Shown here: positions 1 through 7,408 of the stretch, in pieces | How positions within the stretch are numbered: the first letter of the stretch is position 1 | How the letters are laid out: every line of letters begins with the position of its first letter | NCBI RefSeq assembly: GCF_016642265.1 | Contig: NZ_MRXX01000005.1 | Location: 68,806 to 76,240, forward strand | Source of the DNA: Streptococcus lactarius | GTDB taxonomy: Bacteria > Bacillota > Bacilli > Lactobacillales > Streptococcaceae | Direction: 5' to 3' | DNA length: 7,435 bases | Translations under genes and position numbers: made by a program | Notes under the pieces: model-generated | What the model saw: the letters and a program-made list of their open reading frames with translations, nothing else | What the model was told of the DNA's origin: nothing | Databases searched by the model: none

Positions 1-51
1 AAATCGAATTCTAACGAAATACCGATTTCTGCCCACTCTCTTTTTTGAATC

Positions 52-79
52 TTTTTACGCGGGAAAATCCGCCTAAAAA
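52..79. repeat. Imperfect inverted repeat upstream of the secA promoter
   Basis: The outer arms TTTTTA (52-57) and TAAAAA (74-79) are exact reverse complements. Inside a C/C mismatch (58/73), GCGG (59-62) pairs with CCGC (69-72). A G-U pair (63/68) closes an AAAA loop. This gives ten Watson-Crick pairs plus one wobble. No T-run follows the stem on either strand, because the T-tract is the upstream arm in both readings, so it does not look like a standard terminator. It lies 23 nt before the secA -35 box. It could be an operator, an RNA hairpin at the end of an upstream transcript, or chance. The structure is visible, but its function is unknown. Confidence 0.5.
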
Positions 80-102
80 TCTTGTAAGATACAGTCTTAA
101 TC

Positions 103-131
103 TTGAAAAAATCTTTAAAAAATGCTACAAT
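103..131 (+). promoter_or_regulatory. Sigma-A promoter of secA, with extended -10
   Basis: TTGAAA (103-108) serves as the -35 box and TACAAT (126-131) as the -10 box, each matching consensus at five of six positions, with the optimal 17-nt spacer. A TG at 123-124, one base before the -10 box, gives the extended -10 motif common in Gram-positive promoters. Transcription would start near 138 and leave an untranslated leader of about 40 nt before the secA ATG. This is the best promoter in the window. Confidence 0.85.
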
Positions 132-166
132 AAAAAGAACGTTTTAGATTTTGAAAGATTCAAAGT

Positions 167-171
167 AAGGA
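167..171 (+). promoter_or_regulatory. Ribosome binding site that fixes the secA start
   Basis: AAGGA ends five bases before ATG 177. It supports that ATG over the in-frame upstream TTG at 45, which lies before the promoter and has no Shine-Dalgarno. Confidence 0.75.
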
Positions 172-176
172 AAAAA

Positions 177-2696
177 ATGGCAAATTTAGTAAAAACAATT
201 ATTGAAAATGATCGAGGCGAAATCAAACGTCTTGAAAAAATGGCGGACAAGGTCTTTGCTTATGAAGATCAAATGGCAGCGATGTCTGATGACGAACTAA
301 AAGCAAAAACTGCTGAGTTTAAGCAACGCTACCAAGATGGTGAGTCTTTGGATGACCTCTTGTACGAAGCTTTTGCAGTTGTTCGTGAAGGGGCAAAACG
401 TGTGCTTGGTTTGTTCCCTTATAAGGTTCAGGTTATGGGGGGAATCGTCCTTCACCATGGGGATGTTCCTGAAATGCGTACAGGGGAAGGAAAAACCCTG
501 ACTGCGACCATGCCTGTTTATTTAAATGCCCTTTCTGGTAAAGGAGTACACGTTGTTACCGTCAATGAATACCTTTCTGAACGGGATGCAACGGAGATGG
601 GTGAGCTCTACTCTTGGCTTGGCCTTTCAGTAGGGATCAACTTGGCAGCTAAATCTCCAGCTGAGAAAAAAGAAGCCTACGAATGTGATATCACGTACTC
701 TACCAACTCAGAAATTGGTTTTGACTATCTTCGTGATAACATGGTTGTTCGTGCAGAAAACATGGTGCAACGACCCTTGAACTATGCCTTGGTCGATGAG
801 GTCGATTCCATCTTGATTGACGAAGCCCGTACACCTTTGATCGTTTCTGGTCAAACAGCTTCTGATACAAGCCAACTCTACCATATGGCTGATGCCTATG
901 TGAAAACCTTAAATGAGGATGACTACATTATCGATGTGCCATCTAAAACCATTGGTTTGTCAGATTCAGGGATTGATAAGGCGGAAGAATACTTCAAGTT
1001 AGAGAACCTCTACGATATCGACAACGTGGCTCTTACCCACTTTATTGACAATGCCCTTCGTGCTAACTATATTATGATCTTGGATATCGACTACGTGGTT
1101 AGTGAAGATCAAGAAATCTTGATCGTCGACCAATTTACAGGTCGGACCATGGAAGGTCGTCGTTATTCAGATGGTCTCCACCAAGCGATTGAAGCTAAAG
1201 AAGGCGTACCAGTTCAAGAAGAAACCAAAACGTCAGCATCCATTACCTACCAAAACCTCTTCCGTATGTACAAGAAGTTGTCAGGGATGACAGGGACAGG
1301 GAAAACCGAAGAAGAAGAATTCCGTGAAATCTACAACATTCGCGTTGTTCCAATTCCAACCAACCGTCCGATTGCTCGAATTGACCATCCAGATCTTCTC
1401 TATCCAAGCTTGAAATCAAAATTCAAGGCCGTTGTGGAAGATGTGAAGTCTCGTCATGAAAAAGGTCAACCAGTCCTAGTCGGTACAGTTGCCGTTGAAA
1501 CCAGTGATTACTTATCTCAATTGTTGGTACAAGCAGGTGTTCCTCACGAAGTCTTGAATGCGAAAAACCACTACAAAGAAGCGCAAATCATCATGAACGC
1601 TGGTCAACGTGGTGCGGTTACGATCGCAACCAACATGGCCGGACGTGGTACCGATATCAAGCTCGGTGAAGGAGTTCGCGAACTCGGTGGACTTTGTGTC
1701 ATCGGAACAGAACGTCACGAAAGCCGACGGATCGATAACCAGCTGCGTGGTCGTTCAGGACGTCAAGGAGATCCAGGGGAATCTCAATTCTACTTGTCAC
1801 TTGAAGATGAATTGATGCGTCGTTTTGGTTCAGAGCGGATCAAAGCAGTCCTTGATCGCTTCAAGTTGAGCGAAGAAGAATCCGTCATCCGTTCGAGGAT
1901 GTTTACCCGCCAAGTAGAGGGGGCTCAAAAACGGGTCGAAGGGAACAACTACGATACTCGGAAACAAGTCCTTCAATACGATGATGTCATGCGGGAACAA
2001 CGTGAAATTGTTTACGCCCAACGTTATGATGTTATCACGGCGAACCGTGACTTGGCTCCTGAGATCAAAGCCATGATCAAACGGACCATCAAACGGATTG
2101 TTGAAGGAGCCAGCCACTCAAGCAAGGAAGAACGCGTTGAAGCAATTCTGAACTTTGCCAAATACAATTTGGTTCCTGAAGATACGATTTCTGAAAACGA
2201 TATTGAAGGTAAATCTGACAAGGAAGTCATTGATTACTTGTATGCACGTGCAGAAGAAATCTATGCCAGCCAAGTAGCGAAATTGCGTGACGAAGAGTCT
2301 GTGCAAGAATTCCAAAAAGTATTGATCCTTCGAGTGGTAGACAGCAAATGGACAGACCATATCGATGCCTTGGATCAATTGCGGAACGCTGTTGGACTTC
2401 GTGGTTATGCTCAAAATAACCCAGTGGTAGAATACCAATCTGAAAGTTTCCGTATGTTTAATGACATGATCGGATCAATCGAATTTGATGTCACTCGTCT
2501 GATGATGAAAGCCCAAATTCACGAACAAGAACGTCCTCGTACGGAGCACAATATTTCAACAACTGCGACACGCAATATTGCAGCACAACAACAAGACATT
2601 CCAGCTGATATTGACTTGTCACAAGTGAAACGCAATGACTTGTGTCCATGTGGATCTGGTAAGAAATTTAAAAATTGTCACGGACGTAAATTTTAA
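177..2696 (+). CDS. secA: SecA preprotein translocase ATPase (SecA1 type)
   Basis: SecA is the ATP-driven motor that pushes unfolded preproteins through the SecYEG channel at the cytoplasmic membrane. The protein is 839 residues from ATG 177, close to the roughly 837 remembered for pneumococcal SecA. Visible motifs are Walker A MRTGEGKT (100-107), Walker B DEVD (207-210), a preprotein cross-linking domain between about 222 and 370, the second nucleotide-binding fold with [10 protein letters not shown] (485-494) and [15 protein letters not shown] (522-536), then the helical scaffold and wing regions. The C-terminus carries a zinc-binding motif, C823, C825, C834 and H835, which binds zinc and SecB or ribosomes in relatives. 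That tail marks this as the housekeeping SecA rather than the accessory SecA2. The frame is open back to TTG 45, but those 44 codons precede or overlap the promoter and are not part of the protein. Nothing is truncated and no key residue is missing. Confidence 0.98.
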   Translation: MANLVKTIIENDRGEIKRLEKMADKVFAYEDQMAAMSDDELKAKTAEFKQRYQDGESLDDLLYEAFAVVREGAKRVLGLFPYKVQVMGGIVLHHGDVPEMRTGEGKTLTATMPVYLNALSGKGVHVVTVNEYLSERDATEMGELYSWLGLSVGINLAAKSPAEKKEAYECDITYSTNSEIGFDYLRDNMVVRAENMVQRPLNYALVDEVDSILIDEARTPLIVSGQTASDTSQLYHMADAYVKTLNEDDYIIDVPSKTIGLSDSGIDKAEEYFKLENLYDIDNVALTHFIDNALRANYIMILDIDYVVSEDQEILIVDQFTGRTMEGRRYSDGLHQAIEAKEGVPVQEETKTSASITYQNLFRMYKKLSGMTGTGKTEEEEFREIYNIRVVPIPTNRPIARIDHPDLLYPSLKSKFKAVVEDVKSRHEKGQPVLVGTVAVETSDYLSQLLVQAGVPHEVLNAKNHYKEAQIIMNAGQRGAVTIATNMAGRGTDIKLGEGVRELGGLCVIGTERHESRRIDNQLRGRSGRQGDPGESQFYLSLEDELMRRFGSERIKAVLDRFKLSEEESVIRSRMFTRQVEGAQKRVEGNNYDTRKQVLQYDDVMREQREIVYAQRYDVITANRDLAPEIKAMIKRTIKRIVEGASHSSKEERVEAILNFAKYNLVPEDTISENDIEGKSDKEVIDYLYARAEEIYASQVAKLRDEESVQEFQKVLILRVVDSKWTDHIDALDQLRNAVGLRGYAQNNPVVEYQSESFRMFNDMIGSIEFDVTRLMMKAQIHEQERPRTEHNISTTATRNIAAQQQDIPADIDLSQVKRNDLCPCGSGKKFKNCHGRKF

Positions 2697-2699
2697 GAG

Positions 2700-2720
2700 T
2701 CCTCTTCAGCCAAGAGAGGA
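2700..2720 (+). other. Small hairpin in the secA-DAHP synthase gap
   Basis: CCTCTT (2701-2706) can fold onto AAGAGAGG (2712-2719) around a CAGCC loop, with a two-base bulge (2716-2717) and an added T-A pair (2700/2720). No T-tract follows, so it should not terminate transcription efficiently. It may protect the 3' end of the secA message or be incidental. With no convincing promoter seen between the genes, this argues for read-through from secA. Confidence 0.35.
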
Positions 2721-2747
2721 AGGGTCTAGGTAGTAAAAGGAGGCCGT

Positions 2748-3776
2748 ATGGTATTCGTTACGAAGAGCACTAAAATTGATGAAAAAGAAATTACGTCGCT
2801 TTACCGTTTGGAGGGCCCTGCCTTGGAGCGGAAAGAAGCGCGTGATCGTGAGTTAGAAGCGATTATCAAAGGGGAGGACCAACGGATTCTTTTAGTGATT
2901 GGTCCTTGCTCATCTGATAATGAAGAAGCGGTTTTGGATTATGCTCATCGCTTGGCAGACTTGCAAGAGCAAGTCAAAGATCAGATTTTTATCGTTATGC
3001 GGGTCTATACGGCTAAGCCTCGAACCAATGGGGATGGCTACAAAGGATTGATGCACCAACCAGATACACATGGTGCACCAAGCTTTATGGATGGTCTGAA
3101 GGCTGTCCGTCATCTCCATTACCGTGTGGTGACAGAGACTGGTTTGACAACGGCAGATGAATTGCTTTACCCAAGTATTCTACCTTATGTGGAGGATCTG
3201 ATTTCCTATCATGCCATTGGAGCTCGCTCGGTTGAAGACCAAGAGCACCGTTTTGTGGCGAGTGGGATTGCGGCTCCGACAGGGATGAAGAATCCAACTT
3301 CAGGAAATCTTTCGGTCATGTTCAATGCGATTTATGCAGCGCAACATCCAAAAAATTTCTTGTTCAATGCCCAAGCCGTGGAAACATCTGGAAATCCTTT
3401 GGCCCATGCGATCCTTCGTGGAGGCTTGGATGCTAGTGGTAAGAATATTCCAAATTACCATTATGAAGATTTGCTTGCGGCAGCCAAACGCTATAGCGAA
3501 ATGGGCTTGCAACATCCCTTTATCCTTGTGGACACCAACCATGACAATTCTGGCAAACAATTCGAAGAGCAAGTACGGATCGTGAGAGAGACCATGATGA
3601 ACCGTGCTTGGAACAAGGAGTTAGCTTCCTTGGTTCGTGGTTTCATGATTGAATCCTATCTTAAAGATGGTCGTCAAAATGAACCGGTAGTTTATGGTCA
3701 ATCCATCACAGACCCTTGCCTAGGTTGGGAAAAGACAGAGGCTTTGGTCAAAGAAATAGCAAGCATGAATAAGTAA
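2748..3776 (+). CDS. aroG: 3-deoxy-7-phosphoheptulonate (DAHP) synthase, AroFGH type
   Basis: The enzyme condenses phosphoenolpyruvate with erythrose 4-phosphate to give DAHP, the first step of the shikimate pathway to chorismate, aromatic amino acids and folate. The 342 residues fit the class I, E. coli AroF/G/H-like family (about 350). Visible motifs are GPCS (52-55, metal ligand Cys54), RVYTAKPRT (85-93, with the PEP-binding lysine at 90), GARSVEDQEHR (158-168), KNPTSG (181-186), DTNHDNS (262-268, metal ligand His265), MIESYL (300-305, Glu302) and SITDPCLGWE (319-328, Asp322). The N-terminal ~45 residues match the extension that carries feedback control in E. coli homologues, but the effector amino acid cannot be read from sequence. 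A strong AAAAGGAGG Shine-Dalgarno (2735-2743) sits four bases before the ATG. The gene follows secA by 51 nt and is probably cotranscribed. The letter of the gene symbol varies among streptococcal annotations. Confidence 0.95.
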   Translation: MVFVTKSTKIDEKEITSLYRLEGPALERKEARDRELEAIIKGEDQRILLVIGPCSSDNEEAVLDYAHRLADLQEQVKDQIFIVMRVYTAKPRTNGDGYKGLMHQPDTHGAPSFMDGLKAVRHLHYRVVTETGLTTADELLYPSILPYVEDLISYHAIGARSVEDQEHRFVASGIAAPTGMKNPTSGNLSVMFNAIYAAQHPKNFLFNAQAVETSGNPLAHAILRGGLDASGKNIPNYHYEDLLAAAKRYSEMGLQHPFILVDTNHDNSGKQFEEQVRIVRETMMNRAWNKELASLVRGFMIESYLKDGRQNEPVVYGQSITDPCLGWEKTEALVKEIASMNK

Positions 3777-3781
3777 AAGGC

Positions 3782-3819
3782 AGGGGCGGAAGGAGTGATT
3801 CTTTAGCCCCTTCTCTTTT
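3782..3819 (+). terminator. Likely intrinsic terminator after DAHP synthase
   Basis: AGGGGC (3782-3787) pairs exactly with GCCCCT (3806-3811). The stem continues inward, after a G/A mismatch and a G-U pair, with AAGGA (3790-3794) against TTCTT (3799-3803), closing a GTGA loop. A pyrimidine-rich tail ending in TTTT follows (3811-3819). The stem begins five bases after the DAHP synthase stop codon. The GC-rich base and T-rich tail fit Rho-independent termination, but the tail is interrupted by C, so some read-through is likely. Confidence 0.72.
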
Positions 3820-3847
3820 ATCAGTTAGACGATACTGAAACGATAAA
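3818..3847 (+). promoter_or_regulatory. Weak candidate promoter for acpS-alr
   Basis: TTATCA (3818-3823) and GATAAA (3842-3847) each match four of six consensus bases, with an 18-nt spacer. The pair lies just after the terminator and just before the acpS Shine-Dalgarno. If used, the leader would be very short. The match is poor, and read-through from upstream is an alternative. Confidence 0.22.
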
Positions 3848-3862
3848 TAAGGATAAAACAAG

Positions 3863-4228
3863 ATGATCAAAGGACATGGCATCGATATCGAATCGATCGC
3901 TGCGATTGAAAAAGCCTATCAAAAGAATACCCGATTCGCTGAAAAAGTCTTAACTGAGGCTGAGCGGGAGCGCTTTGAGGAATTGTCTGGGAAACGAAAG
4001 ATGGAATATTTAACGGGCCGATGGTCCGCCAAAGAAGCCTTTTCAAAGGCAATGGGGACTGGGATTGGACCAGTTGGTTTTCAAGATTTAGAAATTTTAA
4101 ATGATGCCCATGGAGCTCCCTATTTTTCTAAGTCCCCGTTTTCTGGGAAGGTTTGGGTTTCGATCAGTCACAAGGGTGATTTGGTATCAACCAGCGTCAT
4201 TTTGGAGGAAGTAGATGAAAGCAAGTAA
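3863..4228 (+). CDS. acpS: Holo-[acyl-carrier-protein] synthase
   Basis: AcpS moves the 4'-phosphopantetheine arm of coenzyme A onto a serine of apo-acyl carrier protein, which switches on fatty acid synthesis. The 121-residue length is normal for this small, usually trimeric enzyme. The two family signatures are intact: GHGIDIE near the N-terminus (4-10, Mg ligand Asp8) and [16 protein letters not shown] (54-69, with Glu58 as the second acidic ligand and Lys62). SISH (100-103) near the C-terminus is also typical. The start is supported by AAGGA (3849-3853), nine bases before the ATG. The gene lies downstream of a terminator-like hairpin, and its 3' end overlaps the alr start by 14 nt in another frame, a pairing that recurs across streptococci as I recall it. 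Nothing is abnormal. Confidence 0.96.
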   Translation: MIKGHGIDIESIAAIEKAYQKNTRFAEKVLTEAERERFEELSGKRKMEYLTGRWSAKEAFSKAMGTGIGPVGFQDLEILNDAHGAPYFSKSPFSGKVWVSISHKGDLVSTSVILEEVDESK

Positions 4229-5327
4229 ACATAGACCAACAGTTGCAACAGTCGATTTGAATGCCATTTCCTTTAATGTGCAGCAAGTCAGTCGGCATAT
4301 TCCGAGTCAAGCCTTGAAATATGCAGTCGTCAAGGCCAACGCCTATGGTCATGGAGTGGTAGCTGTGACGAAGAAATTGGCGACTCAAGTAGATGGCTTT
4401 TGTGTCTCCAATATGGATGAAGCCCTTGAAATCCGTGAAGAGGGCTTAGACCACCCCATTTTAATTTTAGGAGTGGTCCCAACTGAAACAGTTGATTTAG
4501 CTAAAAAGTATGACATCAGATTAACGGTAGCCAGCCTTGCTTGGTTGAAGCACTTATTGGCAGAAGAGCCAGATTTTTCAGGATTAAAAGTCCATATCAA
4601 GGTGGATTCTGGAATGGGGCGGATTGGATTCCGAAAAATCGAAGAGATCAAAGAGGCAGAAGGCCTCCTCTTAGCAGCTGGAGCTGAAATCGAAGGGATC
4701 TTTACCCATTTTGCGACAGCAGATGAAGCAGATGATCGGAAATTTCAAGACCAATACCACTTTTTCAAAGAAGTATTGGCTGCTCTTGAAACCCTTCCTC
4801 CGATTGTCCATGCTAGTAATTCAGCCACCTCTTTGTGGCATGCGGATACGATTTTCACAGCTGTACGTCTAGGAGATGTCATGTATGGCTTGAATCCAAG
4901 TGGTTCTGTGTTAGCCTTGCCTTATGAAATCAAGCCAGCCTTGAGTTTAGTGAGTGAGTTAGTTCATGTGAAACAGTTAAAAGCTGGTCAAGATATTGGC
5001 TACGGGGCAACCTATACAACGGAAGAACCCCAATGGATTGGGACAATTCCTATTGGCTATGCGGATGGCTGGATCCGGGAAATGCAAAATTTCCACGTGC
5101 TGATCAAGGGTGAGTACTGTCCCATTGTTGGTCGAGTTTCGATGGACCAGATTACTGTTCGCCTTCCAGAAGAATTACCTCTGGGAACCAAGGTGACCTT
5201 GATTGGCCGAGATGGTGAGAAGGAAATCACGGCAACAGAGGTTGCGGACTACCGTGGCACGATTAATTACGAAGTGGTTTGTCTCTTGAGTGACCGGATT
5301 CCTCGTGACTATACAGGTGAAGAATAA
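4215..5327 (+). CDS. alr: Alanine racemase
   Basis: Alr is a pyridoxal-phosphate enzyme that interconverts L- and D-alanine in the cytoplasm, supplying D-alanine for peptidoglycan stem peptides and for D-alanylation of teichoic acids. It has 370 residues, standard for the family. The PLP-binding signature [10 protein letters not shown] (38-47) places the Schiff-base lysine at 40. [12 protein letters not shown] (129-140) contains the arginine (136) expected to contact the PLP phenol oxygen. [10 protein letters not shown] (260-269) in the C-terminal beta domain supplies the second catalytic base, Tyr263, which acts across the dimer interface. IGYADG (280-285) and GRVSMDQ (306-312) are also conserved. 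The ATG at 4215 sits inside the end of acpS, and its GGAGG Shine-Dalgarno (4204-4208, six-base spacing) lies in acpS codons, so translation is probably coupled. A terminator hairpin follows two bases after the stop. Confidence 0.97.
   Translation: MKASKHRPTVATVDLNAISFNVQQVSRHIPSQALKYAVVKANAYGHGVVAVTKKLATQVDGFCVSNMDEALEIREEGLDHPILILGVVPTETVDLAKKYDIRLTVASLAWLKHLLAEEPDFSGLKVHIKVDSGMGRIGFRKIEEIKEAEGLLLAAGAEIEGIFTHFATADEADDRKFQDQYHFFKEVLAALETLPPIVHASNSATSLWHADTIFTAVRLGDVMYGLNPSGSVLALPYEIKPALSLVSELVHVKQLKAGQDIGYGATYTTEEPQWIGTIPIGYADGWIREMQNFHVLIKGEYCPIVGRVSMDQITVRLPEELPLGTKVTLIGRDGEKEITATEVADYRGTINYEVVCLLSDRIPRDYTGEE
5286..5315 (+). promoter_or_regulatory. Weak candidate recG promoter inside the alr 3' end
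   Basis: TTGAGT (5286-5291) and TATACA (5310-5315) match consensus at four of six positions each, with an 18-nt spacer. If active, transcription would start near 5322 and the leader would include the whole following hairpin. It is listed because recG sits behind a terminator with no room for a promoter between them. The motif match alone is weak. Confidence 0.22.
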
Positions 5328-5328
5328 G

Positions 5329-5368
5329 AAAAAGCAGGTGGAACTTTCCCAGAAGGACCTGCTTTTTT
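5329..5368 (+). terminator. Intrinsic terminator (possibly bidirectional) between alr and recG
   Basis: AAAAAGCAGGT (5329-5339) pairs perfectly over 11 bp with ACCTGCTTTTT (5357-5367), around a 17-nt loop, and the T-run extends to 5368. The A-tract before and T-tract after make it look like a terminator on either strand. It starts one base after the alr stop codon and ends seven bases before the recG Shine-Dalgarno. It therefore either ends alr transcripts or reduces the amount reaching recG. Confidence 0.85.
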
Positions 5369-5387
5369 ATCAAAGAAAGGAGGAGCA

Positions 5388-7403
5388 ATGAATTTACACC
5401 AACCCTTATCCGTACTGCCTGGTGTTGGCCCCAAATCAGCGGAAAAATTTAAAAAATTAGGGATTGAAACTCTAGAGGATTTGCTTTTGTACTTCCCATT
5501 TCGCTATGAAGATTTCAAAACACGTAATGTTTTAGAGTTAGAAGATGGTGAAAAAGCTGTTATTTCTGGGCTTGTCGCGACCCCCGCCAATGTTCAATAT
5601 TATGGCTACAAGCGAAATCGCTTGCGCTTTTCGATCAAACAAGGGGACCAGGTCATAGCGGTTAATTTTTTCAACCAACCTTACCTAGCAGACAAAATCG
5701 AGGTCCAGCAGACCGTGGCGATTTTTGGAAAATGGGACAAGGCCAAAGGCGGTTTGACAGGAATGAAACTTCTGGCTCAGGTAGAAGATGATTTGCAGCC
5801 GGTCTATCGAGTGATGCAAGGAGTCAGCCAAAATAGCCTGGTAAAGTTAATCAAAATAGCATTTGATCAGGGCTTGGACCAACTCTTAGAAGAAAATTTG
5901 CCCCAAGTTTTGCGGGATCGTTATCAGCTGTTGTCTCGTTCGAATGCAGTGCGAGCGATGCATTTTCCTAAGGATCTTGCAGAGTACAAGCAAGCTCTTC
6001 GACGAGTGAAATTTGAAGAGCTCCTCTTTTTCCAGTTGCAGCTTCAAGTGTTAAAAGAAGAAAATCACGATGCCAGTCAAGGGATTTCCTTGGCTTGGAA
6101 TCCAGAAAAATTAGCAGAACGAAAAAAACATCTTCCTTTTGAGCTGACGCAAGCCCAAGAAACAAGCTTAACTGAAATCTTGACAGATATGGCTTCTCCA
6201 TACCATATGAATCGTTTGCTACAAGGAGATGTAGGAAGTGGCAAGACAGTCGTGGCCGGACTAGCCATGTATGCAGCTTTAAGCGCTGGTAAGCAAGCCG
6301 CCTTGATGGTTCCGACGGAGATTTTGGCAGAGCAGCACAAGGAAAGCTTGCAAAATCTTTTTCCGGATTTGCCAATTGCTCTTCTAACGGGAGGATTAAA
6401 GGCAGCTGAGAAACGAGAAGTCTTAGACGAGATCGCTTCTGGCAAGGCCCAGCTGATTGTGGGAACACATGCCTTGATCCAAGAAGGAGTTCACTACCAA
6501 GATCTCGGCTTGGTCATTATTGATGAGCAGCACCGTTTTGGGGTTGCCCAGCGACGTATTCTCCGAGAAAAAGGACAAAACCCAGATGTCCTGATGATGA
6601 CGGCGACTCCTATCCCTCGCACCTTGGCCATTACGGCTTTTGGAGATATGGATGTGTCGATTATTGACCAGATGCCTGCTGGACGCAAGGAAATCATCAC
6701 GCGCTGGGTCAAGCATGAACAGTTAGAAGTGGTCCTCGATTGGTTGGCCAAAGAGCTTGGCAAAGGTTCTCAGGCCTACTTTATCTCTCCCTTGATTGAG
6801 GAGTCAGAGGCGCTAGATTTGAAAAATGCCCTTGCGCTTCAAGAGGAATTAGAGGCCTTCTTTGGTCAGCGGGCGCGCGTTTCTCTTCTTCATGGGAAGA
6901 TGAAAAGTGAGGAAAAAGAGACCATCATGCAGGCCTTTAAAGAGCACCAAGTTGATGTTCTAGTATCCACGACCGTCATTGAAGTAGGAGTCAATGTGCC
7001 TAATGCGACTGTCATGGTCATCATGGATGCAGATCGGTTTGGCCTTAGTCAACTCCATCAGCTTCGAGGCCGTGTTGGTCGCGGAAATAAGCAATCCTAT
7101 GCTATTCTAGTGGCCAATCCTAAAACAGATAGTGGCAAACAGCGCATGAAAATCATGACAGAGACGACCAATGGGTTTGTGCTGGCAGAGGAAGATTTGA
7201 AAATGCGGGGTTCAGGTGAAATTTTTGGAACCCGTCAATCAGGAATTCCAGAATTTCAGGTAGCCGATTTAGTAGAAGATTATCCCATTCTTGAAGAAGC
7301 GCGGAAAGTCGCTAGCCAGATCGTAACGACGCCAAATTGGCGAGAACACCCAGATTGGCATTTGCTCTCTCTTTATCTGGAAAAGCAAGAACATTTAGAT
7401 TAG
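5388..7403 (+). CDS. recG: ATP-dependent DNA helicase RecG
   Basis: RecG is a superfamily 2 double-stranded DNA translocase that reverses stalled replication forks and moves Holliday junctions and R- or D-loops during repair. The 671 residues match the streptococcal length I recall and are slightly shorter than E. coli RecG (693). An N-terminal segment with LPGVGPKSAEK (10-20) leads into the OB-fold wedge domain (about 50-150) that binds branched DNA. Helicase motifs follow: LLQGDVGSGKT (277-287, Walker A), MVPTEILAEQH (307-317, motif Ia), IIDEQHRFG (377-385, DEQH motif II), TATPIPRTL (405-413, motif III), VSTTVIEVGVNVPNA (526-540) and QLHQLRGRVGRG (555-566, motif VI). RGSGEIFGTRQSG (607-619) belongs to the C-terminal region coupling ATP use to movement. 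AAAGGAGG (5376-5383), four bases before the ATG, fixes the start. The gene is complete and lies directly behind a terminator hairpin. Confidence 0.97.
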   Translation: MNLHQPLSVLPGVGPKSAEKFKKLGIETLEDLLLYFPFRYEDFKTRNVLELEDGEKAVISGLVATPANVQYYGYKRNRLRFSIKQGDQVIAVNFFNQPYLADKIEVQQTVAIFGKWDKAKGGLTGMKLLAQVEDDLQPVYRVMQGVSQNSLVKLIKIAFDQGLDQLLEENLPQVLRDRYQLLSRSNAVRAMHFPKDLAEYKQALRRVKFEELLFFQLQLQVLKEENHDASQGISLAWNPEKLAERKKHLPFELTQAQETSLTEILTDMASPYHMNRLLQGDVGSGKTVVAGLAMYAALSAGKQAALMVPTEILAEQHKESLQNLFPDLPIALLTGGLKAAEKREVLDEIASGKAQLIVGTHALIQEGVHYQDLGLVIIDEQHRFGVAQRRILREKGQNPDVLMMTATPIPRTLAITAFGDMDVSIIDQMPAGRKEIITRWVKHEQLEVVLDWLAKELGKGSQAYFISPLIEESEALDLKNALALQEELEAFFGQRARVSLLHGKMKSEEKETIMQAFKEHQVDVLVSTTVIEVGVNVPNATVMVIMDADRFGLSQLHQLRGRVGRGNKQSYAILVANPKTDSGKQRMKIMTETTNGFVLAEEDLKMRGSGEIFGTRQSGIPEFQVADLVEDYPILEEARKVASQIVTTPNWREHPDWHLLSLYLEKQEHLD

Positions 7404-7408
7404 ATCAT

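Noticed and set aside
1..46. Possible terminator of an upstream gene: AAATCG (1-6) can pair with CGATTT (23-28), or GAAAT (16-20) with ATTTC (25-29), before a T-run at 41-46.
   Set aside because: The stems are short and AT-rich, they exclude each other, and the T-run is 12 or more bases away. The left side is also cut by the window edge.
45..176. Forty-four extra N-terminal codons for SecA, starting at TTG 45.
   Set aside because: They precede and overlap the promoter at 103-131, have no Shine-Dalgarno, and are not part of the SecA family. ATG 177 has a ribosome binding site and gives the expected N-terminus.
1512..2438. Several antisense and alternate-frame open frames of 68-106 codons within secA.
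   Set aside because: All fall inside an intact, highly conserved gene, and their translations are low-complexity or unfamiliar.
5329..5368. T-box or other riboswitch upstream of recG.
   Set aside because: The hairpin is a simple stem-loop with no T-box core or other conserved aptamer sequence, and recG is not a usual target of such switches.
5968..6468. Long antisense open frame of 166 codons within recG.
   Set aside because: It lies opposite a well-conserved coding region, has no recognisable domain, and no ribosome binding site or promoter was evident. It is a by-product of recG codon use.
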